This document shows positions 7,639 to 14,908 of a stretch of 64,000 bases of DNA, piece by piece (within the stretch, counting starts at the first letter, position 1; each line of letters begins with the position of its first letter). Source of the stretch: GCA-2733415 sp049614485 (GTDB taxonomy: Bacteria > Bacteroidota > Bacteroidia > Flavobacteriales > Flavobacteriaceae); the NCBI GenBank assembly GCA_049614485.1, contig JBMZDR010000010.1, positions 1 through 64,000 on the forward strand. Direction: 5' to 3'. The notes under the pieces are model-generated. The model searched no databases, was not told the DNA's origin, and worked only from the letters and a program-made list of their open reading frames with translations. The translations under genes and the position numbers were made by a program.

Positions 7639-9030
7639 TTATGCTATTCCAGCAACAACTTTTATTTCTGAAATTATTTGTTCTGCCAAATCATCAGCTA
7701 TATGTTGTGATTTAGCTTCTGTATAAATTCTAATAATAGGCTCTGTATTTGATTTTCTTAAGTGAACCCAATTATCAGTAAAGTCAATTTTTACTCCATC
7801 AATAGTTGTAATTTTTTCATTAGCGTAACGTTCTTGCATTGCAGTTAATATAGCATCAACATCTAGCTGGGGTGTTAATTGTATTTTATTTTTACTCATA
7901 AAGTAACTTGGATAAGAATCTCTTAAATCTCGTACTGATAATTGTTGCTCAGCTAAATGTGTTAAAAATAACGCAACTCCAACTAAGGAATCACGTCCAT
8001 AATGTGATGATGGATAAATAATTCCTCCATTACCTTCTCCTCCAATAACAGCATTGTTTTTTTTCATTAACTCAACAACATTAACCTCACCAACTGCAGA
8101 CGCTTCATAGGTTCCTCCATGCTTTTCCGTGACATCCCTTAAAGCTCTGGATGAGGACATATTGGACACCGTATTACCTTTAGTTTTACTTAAAACATAA
8201 TCTGCACAAGCCACTAATGTATACTCTTCTCCAAACATTTCACCATCATTACAAATCAATGCCAAACGATCAACATCAGGGTCTACCACAATACCTAAAT
8301 CGGCGTTTTCTTTAACTACCAATTCTGAGATGTCTGTTAAATGCTCTTTTAAAGGTTCTGGATTATGCGGAAATTCTCCGTTAGGCTCACAATACAACTT
8401 TACTGTATGCACTCCTAAGCGCTCTAACAATAATGGTATTGCTATACCTCCTGTAGAGTTAACGCCATCTACCACAACTTTAAAGTTTGCTTTTTTTATA
8501 ATATCAGCATCCACTAAATCAAGCGCCAAGACTTCATCAATATGAATGTCTATATAAGAGTCATTCTTAGTTATTTTTCCTAAATCATCAACTTCAGAAA
8601 ATTCAAATCCATCATTTTCAGCAATCGTTAAAATTTTTGCCCCCTCAACACCATTTAAAAACTCACCTTTACTGTTTAGTAATTTCAAAGCATTCCATTG
8701 TTTCGGATTATGAGAAGCTGTTAATATAATACCCCCATCTGCATGCTCTAAAGGCACAGCAACCTCAACAGTTGGTGTTGTAGACAAACCTAAATCAATC
8801 ACATGAATCCCTAAACCTACTAATGTATTCATTACTAAATCCTGAATCATATTACCCGAAATACGAGCATCTCTACCCACTACAACTCTATATGTGTCCT
8901 TTTTTCTATCATTTTTCAACCAAGTTCCATAAGCCGCTGCAAATTTTACAGCATCAATTGGAGTTAAATTTTCACCAACCGCACCTCCTATAGTACCTCT
9001 TATTCCTGATATTGATTTTATTAAAGTCAT
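7639..9030 (-). CDS. glmM: Phosphoglucosamine mutase / phosphomannomutase family (GlmM-like)
   Basis: A 463-residue alpha-D-phosphohexomutase. The catalytic phosphoserine loop is TASHNPKQWNALKLL (about residues 103-117), the metal-binding loop is DPDVDRLAL, the sugar-binding loop is GGEGNGGIIYP, and the phosphate-binding loop is RKSNTEPIIRIYTEA near the C-terminus. GlmM converts glucosamine-6-P to glucosamine-1-P for peptidoglycan and LPS. Substrate cannot be fixed by motifs alone, and phosphomannomutase activity is possible. A TAnnTTTG promoter lies 22 bases upstream. It is divergent from the AcpH-like gene. Confidence 0.85.
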   Translation of the reverse strand: MTLIKSISGIRGTIGGAVGENLTPIDAVKFAAAYGTWLKNDRKKDTYRVVVGRDARISGNMIQDLVMNTLVGLGIHVIDLGLSTTPTVEVAVPLEHADGGIILTASHNPKQWNALKLLNSKGEFLNGVEGAKILTIAENDGFEFSEVDDLGKITKNDSYIDIHIDEVLALDLVDADIIKKANFKVVVDGVNSTGGIAIPLLLERLGVHTVKLYCEPNGEFPHNPEPLKEHLTDISELVVKENADLGIVVDPDVDRLALICNDGEMFGEEYTLVACADYVLSKTKGNTVSNMSSSRALRDVTEKHGGTYEASAVGEVNVVELMKKNNAVIGGEGNGGIIYPSSHYGRDSLVGVALFLTHLAEQQLSVRDLRDSYPSYFMSKNKIQLTPQLDVDAILTAMQERYANEKITTIDGVKIDFTDNWVHLRKSNTEPIIRIYTEAKSQHIADDLAEQIISEIKVVAGIA

Positions 9031-9051
9031 TTTTGTTTGTTTTTATAAACA

Positions 9052-9059
9052 CAAATATA
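9052..9059 (-). promoter_or_regulatory. Promoter -7 element of glmM-like gene
   Basis: On the minus strand this reads TATATTTG, a perfect TAnnTTTG element, 22 bases before the ATG at 9030. Confidence 0.6.
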
Positions 9060-9105
9060 CAATTAGATATGGTATTAATTAATTCTGTTTTTATAAATTG
9101 GACCA

Positions 9106-9702
9106 ATGAATTTTTTAGCCCACATATACCTTTCTGGAAACGATGATTCTTTAAAAATTGGTAACTTTATAGCTGATAGTATTAGAGGAAATAAATATTT
9201 AAATTATCCTGAAGAAATACAAAAGGGGATTATTTTACACCGTCATATAGATACCTTTACAGACAGTCATCCAATAGTTAAAATCAGTAAAAAACGTCTT
9301 TACAAAAACTACAGCCACTACTCTAGCGTTATTGTTGACATTTATTACGATCATTTTTTAGCAAAAAATTGGTCAGATTACTCAACAGAACCTTTAGAGA
9401 GCTATGTTAATCAATTTTATGAATTATTAAAACATGAATTTGATATGCTCCCTACGCCTGTTAAAAAAATGTATCCACACATGGTAAATGATAATTGGCT
9501 TAATAGCTATGCTACTATTGAAGGAATTACTAAAGTTTTAGAAGGAATGAACCACAGGACAAAAAATAAATCTAAAATGAATTTAGCAGTAAATGAACTT
9601 CAAGAATTTTACCTTGATTTTGAAAAAGAATTTACTGATTTTTTTAAAGAATTAATGTTATTTGTAGAACAAGAACTGAAAAACAAACATTTCAAACTAT
9701 AA
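9106..9702 (+). CDS. Acyl carrier protein phosphodiesterase-like (AcpH/DUF479)
   Basis: A 198-residue protein beginning MNFLAHIYLSG with GNFIADSIRG and the His-Asp cluster GIILHRHIDTFTDSHP, the signatures of the ACP phosphodiesterase family (DUF479), which belongs to the HD-like hydrolases. E. coli AcpH removes 4'-phosphopantetheine from acyl carrier protein. Activity of this homologue is inferred. It stands alone on the plus strand, followed 28 bases later by a DUF4197 lipoprotein gene. Confidence 0.85.
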   Translation: MNFLAHIYLSGNDDSLKIGNFIADSIRGNKYLNYPEEIQKGIILHRHIDTFTDSHPIVKISKKRLYKNYSHYSSVIVDIYYDHFLAKNWSDYSTEPLESYVNQFYELLKHEFDMLPTPVKKMYPHMVNDNWLNSYATIEGITKVLEGMNHRTKNKSKMNLAVNELQEFYLDFEKEFTDFFKELMLFVEQELKNKHFKL

Positions 9703-9730
9703 TAGTGTACATTTGAAAACACATTAAATA

Positions 9731-10450
9731 ATGAATATTATGATACGCAAAATTTTAGCCATCACAACCATCTTTTTTATTAGCAGCTGTGCTGAACTAC
9801 AACAAGTAGTTGATAGCCTACCACAACAAACAGAAGGAATCCTTTCAAATGCAGATATTGGATCAGGATTAAGACAAGCTTTAGATTTAGGTATTGAAAA
9901 ACAAGTTTCTAAACTGACTCAAAAAGACGGCTTTTTAAGCAACGAATTAGTGAAAATAGTTTTACCGGAAGAATTAAAAAAAGTAGACAAGGGTTTGCGT
10001 GATATTGGCTTAAGTAAATTAGCTGATGAAGGTATAAAAGTATTAAACAGAGCTGCCGAAGACGCTGTTAGTACCGCTACCCCAATATTTGTTGATGCTG
10101 TAAAAGGAATTACTTTTAACGATGCTAAAACTATTTTATTAGGTAATGATAATGCCGCAACTACATATTTACAAAACGGCACAAGCTCTGCATTATACAC
10201 TAAATTTAACCCCGTAATTAAAAACTCATTTGCAAAAGTTGGAGCTGATGAAATATGGACAAACATTATTACTAAATATAACAACATTCCATTTGTTAAA
10301 AAGGTAAACCCAGATTTAACTGACTATACAACCAACGAAGCTTTAAAGGGGGTATATACTATGATTGCTGTTGAGGAAAAAGAGATTAGAACCAAAGTTG
10401 GCTCAAGAACCACAGCATTATTACAAAAAGTATTTGCTATGCAAGATTAA
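9731..10450 (+). CDS. DUF4197 lipoprotein
   Basis: A 239-residue predicted lipoprotein. The signal ends in a lipobox-like FFISSCAEL, so the mature protein would begin at Cys (about residue 20). The start may be ATG 9731 or the second ATG at 9740 (MIRKILAITTIFF). The body is alpha-helical with KVNPDLTDYTTNEALKGVYT near the C-terminus, typical of DUF4197, a family common in Gram-negative bacteria with no known function. A terminator follows 25 bases after the stop. Confidence 0.85.
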   Translation: MNIMIRKILAITTIFFISSCAELQQVVDSLPQQTEGILSNADIGSGLRQALDLGIEKQVSKLTQKDGFLSNELVKIVLPEELKKVDKGLRDIGLSKLADEGIKVLNRAAEDAVSTATPIFVDAVKGITFNDAKTILLGNDNAATTYLQNGTSSALYTKFNPVIKNSFAKVGADEIWTNIITKYNNIPFVKKVNPDLTDYTTNEALKGVYTMIAVEEKEIRTKVGSRTTALLQKVFAMQD

Positions 10451-10475
10451 CCCTAATTTTGAAAAAAAATAGTTT

Positions 10476-10504
10476 AAAAGCCAGTAGTCATACTGGCTTT
10501 TTTT
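10476..10504 (+). terminator. Intrinsic terminator after DUF4197 gene
   Basis: AAAAGCCAGTA-GTCA-TACTGGCTTTT, an 11-bp stem with a 4-base loop running into a T tract. Confidence 0.85.
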
Positions 10505-10593
10505 AGCCGTTAATCGAGTGAAAAAATAGTTTAACATACTTTTCACAACATTTTAACTTATTTTTATTGAATGAACCTTATTTTTTACTAACT

Positions 10594-10620
10594 TTAAGTT
10601 GTTAAATACCAACAACTTAA
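10594..10620 (+). promoter_or_regulatory. Leader hairpin over ribosome-binding region of 57-aa gene
   Basis: A perfect 10-bp inverted repeat (TTAAGTTGTT / AACAACTTAA) with a 7-base loop ends six bases before the ATG at 10627. In mRNA it would occupy the region a ribosome must reach, so it may lower or control translation. Confidence 0.45.
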
Positions 10621-10626
10621 GACGTT

Positions 10627-10800
10627 ATGCAAACTACATTAGACACTTATAGAGACACGACACGATTAGAAGCGCGTTATAAAAAATTAGTTGAAAAAGC
10701 TTATAACTTTAAACAAACCAATAGTACTTTGAGTGATTTAGCTGCTTTTAAAGCTATGAAATTACTAGAACGTATTAATAGAATTAAATTCGGATACTAA
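10627..10800 (+). CDS. Small alpha-helical protein (57 aa), resembles Lacal_2735 family
   Basis: A complete 57-codon ORF, ATG 10627 to TAA 10800, with many charged residues and no signal or membrane segment. The core RYKKLVEKAYNFKQTNSTLS resembles the small Lacal_2735-type proteins of flavobacteria as I recall them; this match is from memory and moderate at best. Function is unknown. Its last four bases overlap the end of the convergent BtuF-like gene, so the two stop codons interlock. Confidence 0.65.
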   Translation: MQTTLDTYRDTTRLEARYKKLVEKAYNFKQTNSTLSDLAAFKAMKLLERINRIKFGY

Positions 10801-11603
10801 TTCTTAACAACAAGCTGATTGTGCAAGTTTTTGAAATACTCAAATGCTCCAAGTAATCTTGTGCCATACCACGAGAAGTATTCTCCATCTACAAGGATAA
10901 TTTTTACATTAGGTAACACCTGCTTTAATTCTGTGATATGTTTTTCTTTAAACGGATAAGGTTCACTAGATAAAAACACGACATCAGGCTTGCGAGAACC
11001 GTTTAACGTTTCTAAAGATACTTCAGGGTATCGAGGTAAATCTCCAAATACATTTTCAAATTTATTTACTAACAATAAATGATTGATAATTGTATTATTA
11101 CCTGTAACCATCCAAGGGTTTCTCCAAATAAAATAAGCTACTTTAATAGGTATTACTTTACTTATTTCATTTTTAAAATCAAAAACCAGTTGAGTTAATT
11201 GAGTTGTAATTTCTAATGCTTTTTCTTGAACAGAAAATAACTCACCATATTGCTTCATTAGAGTAATAGTATCGTTTATGGTATAAATATCAGACACATG
11301 AACGGGAACAATTTTCTCTAAAACTTCAACCATTTCCTTAGTATTTTCCTCTTTATTACAAAGGATAATATCAGGTTGTAAAGCTTTAATTTTATCATAA
11401 TGTACTTGCTTTGTACCTCCAACAATTGTTTTTTGCTTTCTTAAATGTGTTGGATGAACACAGAATTTAGTAACACCTACAATAGAGTCTTCTAACCCCA
11501 AATCAACTAACAATTCAGTTTGCGAAGGCACTAAAGATACTATCCGCTTCGGAATAGCAGTGAGTTTAATTTTTCTATTTAATTGATCTTTAAAAGAGAT
11601 CAT
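10797..11603 (-). CDS. Periplasmic-binding-protein-like (BtuF/TroA fold) protein without signal peptide
   Basis: A 268-residue protein of the helical-backbone metal-receptor family (BtuF/FhuD-like). It has the N-terminal PKRIVSLVPSQTELLVDLGL and the middle KIKALQPDIILCNKEEN. There is no signal peptide or lipobox, so unlike true BtuF it should be cytoplasmic, and no ABC permease lies nearby. Similar soluble homologues are common in Bacteroidota and are of unknown ligand. Its ATG shares one base with the stop of pyrF (TAATG), so it is co-transcribed and coupled with pyrF. Confidence 0.8.
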   Translation of the reverse strand: MISFKDQLNRKIKLTAIPKRIVSLVPSQTELLVDLGLEDSIVGVTKFCVHPTHLRKQKTIVGGTKQVHYDKIKALQPDIILCNKEENTKEMVEVLEKIVPVHVSDIYTINDTITLMKQYGELFSVQEKALEITTQLTQLVFDFKNEISKVIPIKVAYFIWRNPWMVTGNNTIINHLLLVNKFENVFGDLPRYPEVSLETLNGSRKPDVVFLSSEPYPFKEKHITELKQVLPNVKIILVDGEYFSWYGTRLLGAFEYFKNLHNQLVVKN

Positions 11604-12421
11604 TATTGGTTGTCTAAAATAGTAGCCATTTGTTGTTGCAGTTCTAAAGCTTTATTTGCTGCAGCATTTGCAAAATCCGTTTGATTTGAAGCATATATAA
11701 TTCCTCTTGAAGAGTTAATCAACAAACCTATATCGTCAGACATTCCATATTTACAAACATCTTGTAAGTTACCGCCTTGTGCTCCTACTCCTGGAACTAA
11801 TAAAAAACTATTTGGAATAATTTGTCTGATTTCTTTAAAGTATTCAGCTTTGGTTGCTCCAACAACATACATTAAATTTTCTGAGTTTTCCCAAGTTTTA
11901 GAGGTTTCTAAAACTTGTTTGTACAATTCTTGTCCGTTTGTTTCTAATGTCTGAAAATCAAAAGCTCCTTTATTAGACGTTAGCGCTAGCATAATGGTAT
12001 GCTTATCTTTAAACGCTAAAAATGGTTCTACTGAATCCTTGCCCATATATGGCGCAACAGTAACAGAATCAAACGCTAAGTCTTCTAAGAAAGCTTTAGC
12101 ATACATAGTAGATGTATTTCCTATATCGCCACGTTTGGCATCTGCTATTGTATAAATCTCAGGATAATTTGTGTTTAAATATTGAATCGTTTTTTCTAAA
12201 GATTGCCAACCTTTTAACCCATACGCTTCATAAAAAGCTGTGTTTGGTTTATAAGACACGCATAAATGATGTGTGGCATCTATAATAGCTTTATTAAACT
12301 CGAAAATAGGATCTTCAGTAGTTAATAAATGTTGTGGAATCTTAGTTAAATCGACATCTAAACCAATACATAAGAATGATTTTTTGATGCGTATTTGTTC
12401 AATTAATTGTTGTGTTGTCAT
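11603..12421 (-). CDS. pyrF: Orotidine 5'-phosphate decarboxylase (long, type 2)
   Basis: A 272-residue PyrF of the longer subfamily. The signature ADAKRGDIGNTSTMYAKAFL holds the catalytic Asp-Lys-Asp array; FLCIGLDVDLTKIP near the N-terminus and LVPGVGAQGG (phosphate loop) are also present. It converts OMP to UMP, the last step of de novo pyrimidine synthesis. It follows prfA by 63 bases with a terminator between, so it probably has its own promoter. It is coupled to the BtuF-like gene. Confidence 0.93.
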   Translation of the reverse strand: MTTQQLIEQIRIKKSFLCIGLDVDLTKIPQHLLTTEDPIFEFNKAIIDATHHLCVSYKPNTAFYEAYGLKGWQSLEKTIQYLNTNYPEIYTIADAKRGDIGNTSTMYAKAFLEDLAFDSVTVAPYMGKDSVEPFLAFKDKHTIMLALTSNKGAFDFQTLETNGQELYKQVLETSKTWENSENLMYVVGATKAEYFKEIRQIIPNSFLLVPGVGAQGGNLQDVCKYGMSDDIGLLINSSRGIIYASNQTDFANAAANKALELQQQMATILDNQ

Positions 12422-12451
12422 GCAATAATTACTTAACCGATACTATATAAA

Positions 12452-12475
12452 AATTCCCGCCTAGTAGCGGGAATT
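12452..12475 (-). terminator. Terminator after prfA
   Basis: AATTCCCGC-CTAGTA-GCGGGAATT hairpin just past the prfA stop. On the minus strand the stem is followed by TTTTATATAG. It separates prfA from pyrF. Confidence 0.75.
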
Positions 12476-12484
12476 AAATTCTTT

Positions 12485-13561
12485 TTAAATTTCGTCTGAA
12501 GCTGCTTTTAACTTTTCAGTATTAACAACTATTTTTATTTCATCAATTATCTTCTGAATATCACCATTTACGATGTTTGGTAAATCATATAATGTCAATC
12601 CAATTCTATGATCAGTAACACGGCCTTGTGGGTAATTATAAGTTCTAATCTTCGCTGAACGATCTCCTGAAGCAACCAAACTTTTACGGGTTGCAGAATC
12701 TGCAGCTTGTTTTTTAGCCAATTCTAATTCATATAAACGAGAACGTAATACTTTTAACGCTTTTTCTAAATTTTTATGAGATGATTTTTGATCTTGACAA
12801 CTTACAATCATACCTGTAGGTTCATGATGTAATTTAATTGCAGAATAAGTTGTGTTTACAGACTGGCCTCCAGGTCCTGTAGATGTTGTACGTTCAATAC
12901 GTACTTCTTGCATATTCAATTCAACATCAAATTCTTCAGCTTCTGGCAATACTATTACTGTTGCTGCAGAGGTATGCACTCTACCTTGAGTTTCTGTTTG
13001 AGGTACACGTTGTACACGATGAACACCTGATTCATATTTCATGGTACCATAAACTTCATCTCCAGAAATTTCAAAAATAATTTCTTTAAACCCTCCTGAG
13101 GTTCCTTCACTTAAGTTAACCACATCAACTTTCCAACCTTTATCACTTGCATACTTAGTATACATGCGGTATAAATCTCCGGCAAAAATACTTGCTTCAT
13201 CTCCACCTGTACCAGCACGAAGTTCAACAACAACATTCTTAGCGTCTTCAGGGTCTTTTGGAATCATTAACACGTTAATTTCTTCCTCTAAAGCGGGTAA
13301 TTGTTCTTTTGCTTCTTCCAACTGCATTTTGGCCATTTCAACCATTTCTGCATCAGAACCATCTTTTATAATCTCGTTTGATTCTGCAATATTATCTGTA
13401 AGTTCAACGTATAGATCACGTTTTTCCATCATGATACGCAAATCTTTATACTCTCTATTTAAAGCGATATATCTTTTTTGATCCATGATAATGTCTGGTT
13501 GAATAATCAAATCCGACACTTCATCAAAACGTTGTTTTACTATTTGTAATCTTTCTAACAT
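12485..13561 (-). CDS. prfA: Peptide chain release factor 1
   Basis: 358 residues from the ATG at 13561. An in-frame TTG at 13588 is rejected because it falls within a TAnnTTTG promoter element, and because MLERLQIVKQRFDEVSD is the usual N-terminus. Domain 3 carries the universally conserved GGQ in TSTGPGGQSVNTTYSAIK, which triggers peptidyl-tRNA hydrolysis at UAA and UAG codons; the methylated Gln is present. A purine-rich AGAAGAAGA stands just before the ATG. Confidence 0.96.
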   Translation of the reverse strand: MLERLQIVKQRFDEVSDLIIQPDIIMDQKRYIALNREYKDLRIMMEKRDLYVELTDNIAESNEIIKDGSDAEMVEMAKMQLEEAKEQLPALEEEINVLMIPKDPEDAKNVVVELRAGTGGDEASIFAGDLYRMYTKYASDKGWKVDVVNLSEGTSGGFKEIIFEISGDEVYGTMKYESGVHRVQRVPQTETQGRVHTSAATVIVLPEAEEFDVELNMQEVRIERTTSTGPGGQSVNTTYSAIKLHHEPTGMIVSCQDQKSSHKNLEKALKVLRSRLYELELAKKQAADSATRKSLVASGDRSAKIRTYNYPQGRVTDHRIGLTLYDLPNIVNGDIQKIIDEIKIVVNTEKLKAASDEI

Positions 13562-13585
13562 TCTTCTTCTTTCAATATTTGAACG

Positions 13586-13593
13586 CAAATTTA
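13586..13593 (-). promoter_or_regulatory. Promoter -7 element of prfA
   Basis: Minus-strand TAAATTTG, matching TAnnTTTG, 24 bases before the prfA ATG. It rules out the upstream TTG start. Confidence 0.6.
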
Positions 13594-13658
13594 AGCAAAT
13601 GATTTCATTTTTCTAGTATTTATAAAGATGTTGTTTACACTAAAAAACACTTCTACAA

Positions 13659-14255
13659 CTAACTTAAATCTGATGTTATTAATTTTAAAAATTCATTTCT
13701 TGTTTCTTGATTTTTAAAGGCCCCTGTAAAACCTGATGTTGTGGTTACAGAGTTTTGTTTTTGCACACCGCGCATCATCATACACATGTGTGAAGCTTCA
13801 ATAACGACTGCTACTCCTTGAGGCTTTAATGTATCGTCTAAGCATTTTAAAATTTGATCTGTTAAACGTTCTTGAACTTGTAACCTGCGAGAAAAAACAT
13901 CTACGATTCTTGGTATTTTACTTAACCCAACTATATGCCCGTTTGGAATATATGCTATGTGTGCTTTACCAAAAAAAGGAAGCATGTGATGTTCACAAAG
14001 TGAATACAGCTCAATGTCTTTTACAATAACCATGTTATTATAATCTTCCTTGAACATGGCGCCTTTTAAAATAGCCTCAGCGTCTAAATCATAACCTTGC
14101 GTCAAAAATTGCATGGCTTTAGAAGCACGCTCTGGAGTTTTTAATAGTCCTTCTCGTGTAACATCTTCACCTACTTCTTCAATTATTTTAGCATATCTTG
14201 CTTTAATTTCATTTGTAGTTTCTTCAGTATAATCTTCAAAGTGCTTGTACCCCAT
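13659..14255 (-). CDS. folE: GTP cyclohydrolase I (first of two paralogues)
   Basis: A 198-residue FolE. Zn2+/active-site residues are visible: CEHHMLPFFGKAHIAYIP with Cys and two His, and the second Zn Cys in SHMCMMMRG. IVDVFSRRLQVQERLT is the family signature. FolE turns GTP into 7,8-dihydroneopterin triphosphate, the first step to folate and pterin cofactors. A second full-length copy lies at 53337. It follows msrA with a single base between, so the two form an operon. Confidence 0.94.
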   Translation of the reverse strand: MGYKHFEDYTEETTNEIKARYAKIIEEVGEDVTREGLLKTPERASKAMQFLTQGYDLDAEAILKGAMFKEDYNNMVIVKDIELYSLCEHHMLPFFGKAHIAYIPNGHIVGLSKIPRIVDVFSRRLQVQERLTDQILKCLDDTLKPQGVAVVIEASHMCMMMRGVQKQNSVTTTSGFTGAFKNQETRNEFLKLITSDLS

Positions 14256-14256
14256 T

Positions 14257-14799
14257 TTACTTTATTTTATCTTGGTAATGTTTTTTTAATTTTTCTAGTT
14301 TCGGATCAATTATAATATTACAATATCTGAAATTTGGATTGTTTTTATAAAAATTTTGATGCTCCTCTTCAGCTTTATAAAAAACTCCTGCCTCAGTTAC
14401 TTCGGTAACAACCTTGCTGTTAAAGAGTTTATGAGCATCAAGAAAGGAAATCATTTTTTTTGCAGCATATTTTTGCGCATCATTATGATAATAAATAGCA
14501 CTTCTGTACTGTGTTCCTACATCATACCCTTGCCTATTTAATGTTGTAGGATCATGGGTTGCAAAAAACACTTCTAGTAAGTCTTGGTAAGAAACAACCG
14601 TTGCATCAAACTCAATTTGAATAGCTTCAGCATGCCTTGTTGTTCCCATACATATTTCTCTATAACAAGGGTTTTTAATAAAGCCTCCTGTATAACCAGA
14701 TATTACTTTTTCTACACCTTTTAATTGTAAAAAAATCGTTTCTGTACACCAAAAGCATCCATTAGCAAAAGTAGCAAATTGTATGTCTTTAACTCTCAT
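14257..14799 (-). CDS. msrA: Peptide methionine sulfoxide reductase MsrA
   Basis: 180 residues from the ATG at 14799. The upstream in-frame TTG (14811) lies inside a promoter element and is rejected. The catalytic Cys is in FANGCFWCTETIF, right at the N-terminus. YTGGFIKNPCYREICMGTTRHAEAIQIEFD follows the family pattern and is split here by position: YTGG near residue 37 and HAEA near residue 56. MsrA reduces methionine-S-sulfoxide in oxidised proteins. It is the first gene of the msrA-folE operon. Confidence 0.93.
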   Translation of the reverse strand: MRVKDIQFATFANGCFWCTETIFLQLKGVEKVISGYTGGFIKNPCYREICMGTTRHAEAIQIEFDATVVSYQDLLEVFFATHDPTTLNRQGYDVGTQYRSAIYYHNDAQKYAAKKMISFLDAHKLFNSKVVTEVTEAGVFYKAEEEHQNFYKNNPNFRYCNIIIDPKLEKLKKHYQDKIK

Positions 14800-14808
14800 A
14801 ATTAAACC

Positions 14809-14816
14809 CAAAGATA
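14809..14816 (-). promoter_or_regulatory. Promoter -7 element of msrA-folE, unusually close to ATG
   Basis: Minus-strand TATCTTTG, matching TAnnTTTG, ending only nine bases before the msrA ATG. A start site at the usual distance would give an almost leaderless mRNA. Confidence 0.5.
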
Positions 14817-14858
14817 ATCTTTTAACTTTTATTTAGCACCCTAAACTAAATGCTAAAG

Positions 14859-14866
14859 TAAATTTG
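14859..14866 (+). promoter_or_regulatory. Promoter -7 element of DUF5916 gene
   Basis: TAAATTTG, matching TAnnTTTG, 42 bases before the ATG at 14909. Confidence 0.55.
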
Positions 14867-14908
14867 CGAAGCATAAGAACACTATCTAAATACCAGTAAA
14901 CGAAACTT

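Noticed and set aside
13562..13588. N-terminal extension of prfA from a TTG codon
   Set aside because: The TTG is part of a TAAATTTG promoter element, and the extension is not part of the RF1 family N-terminus.
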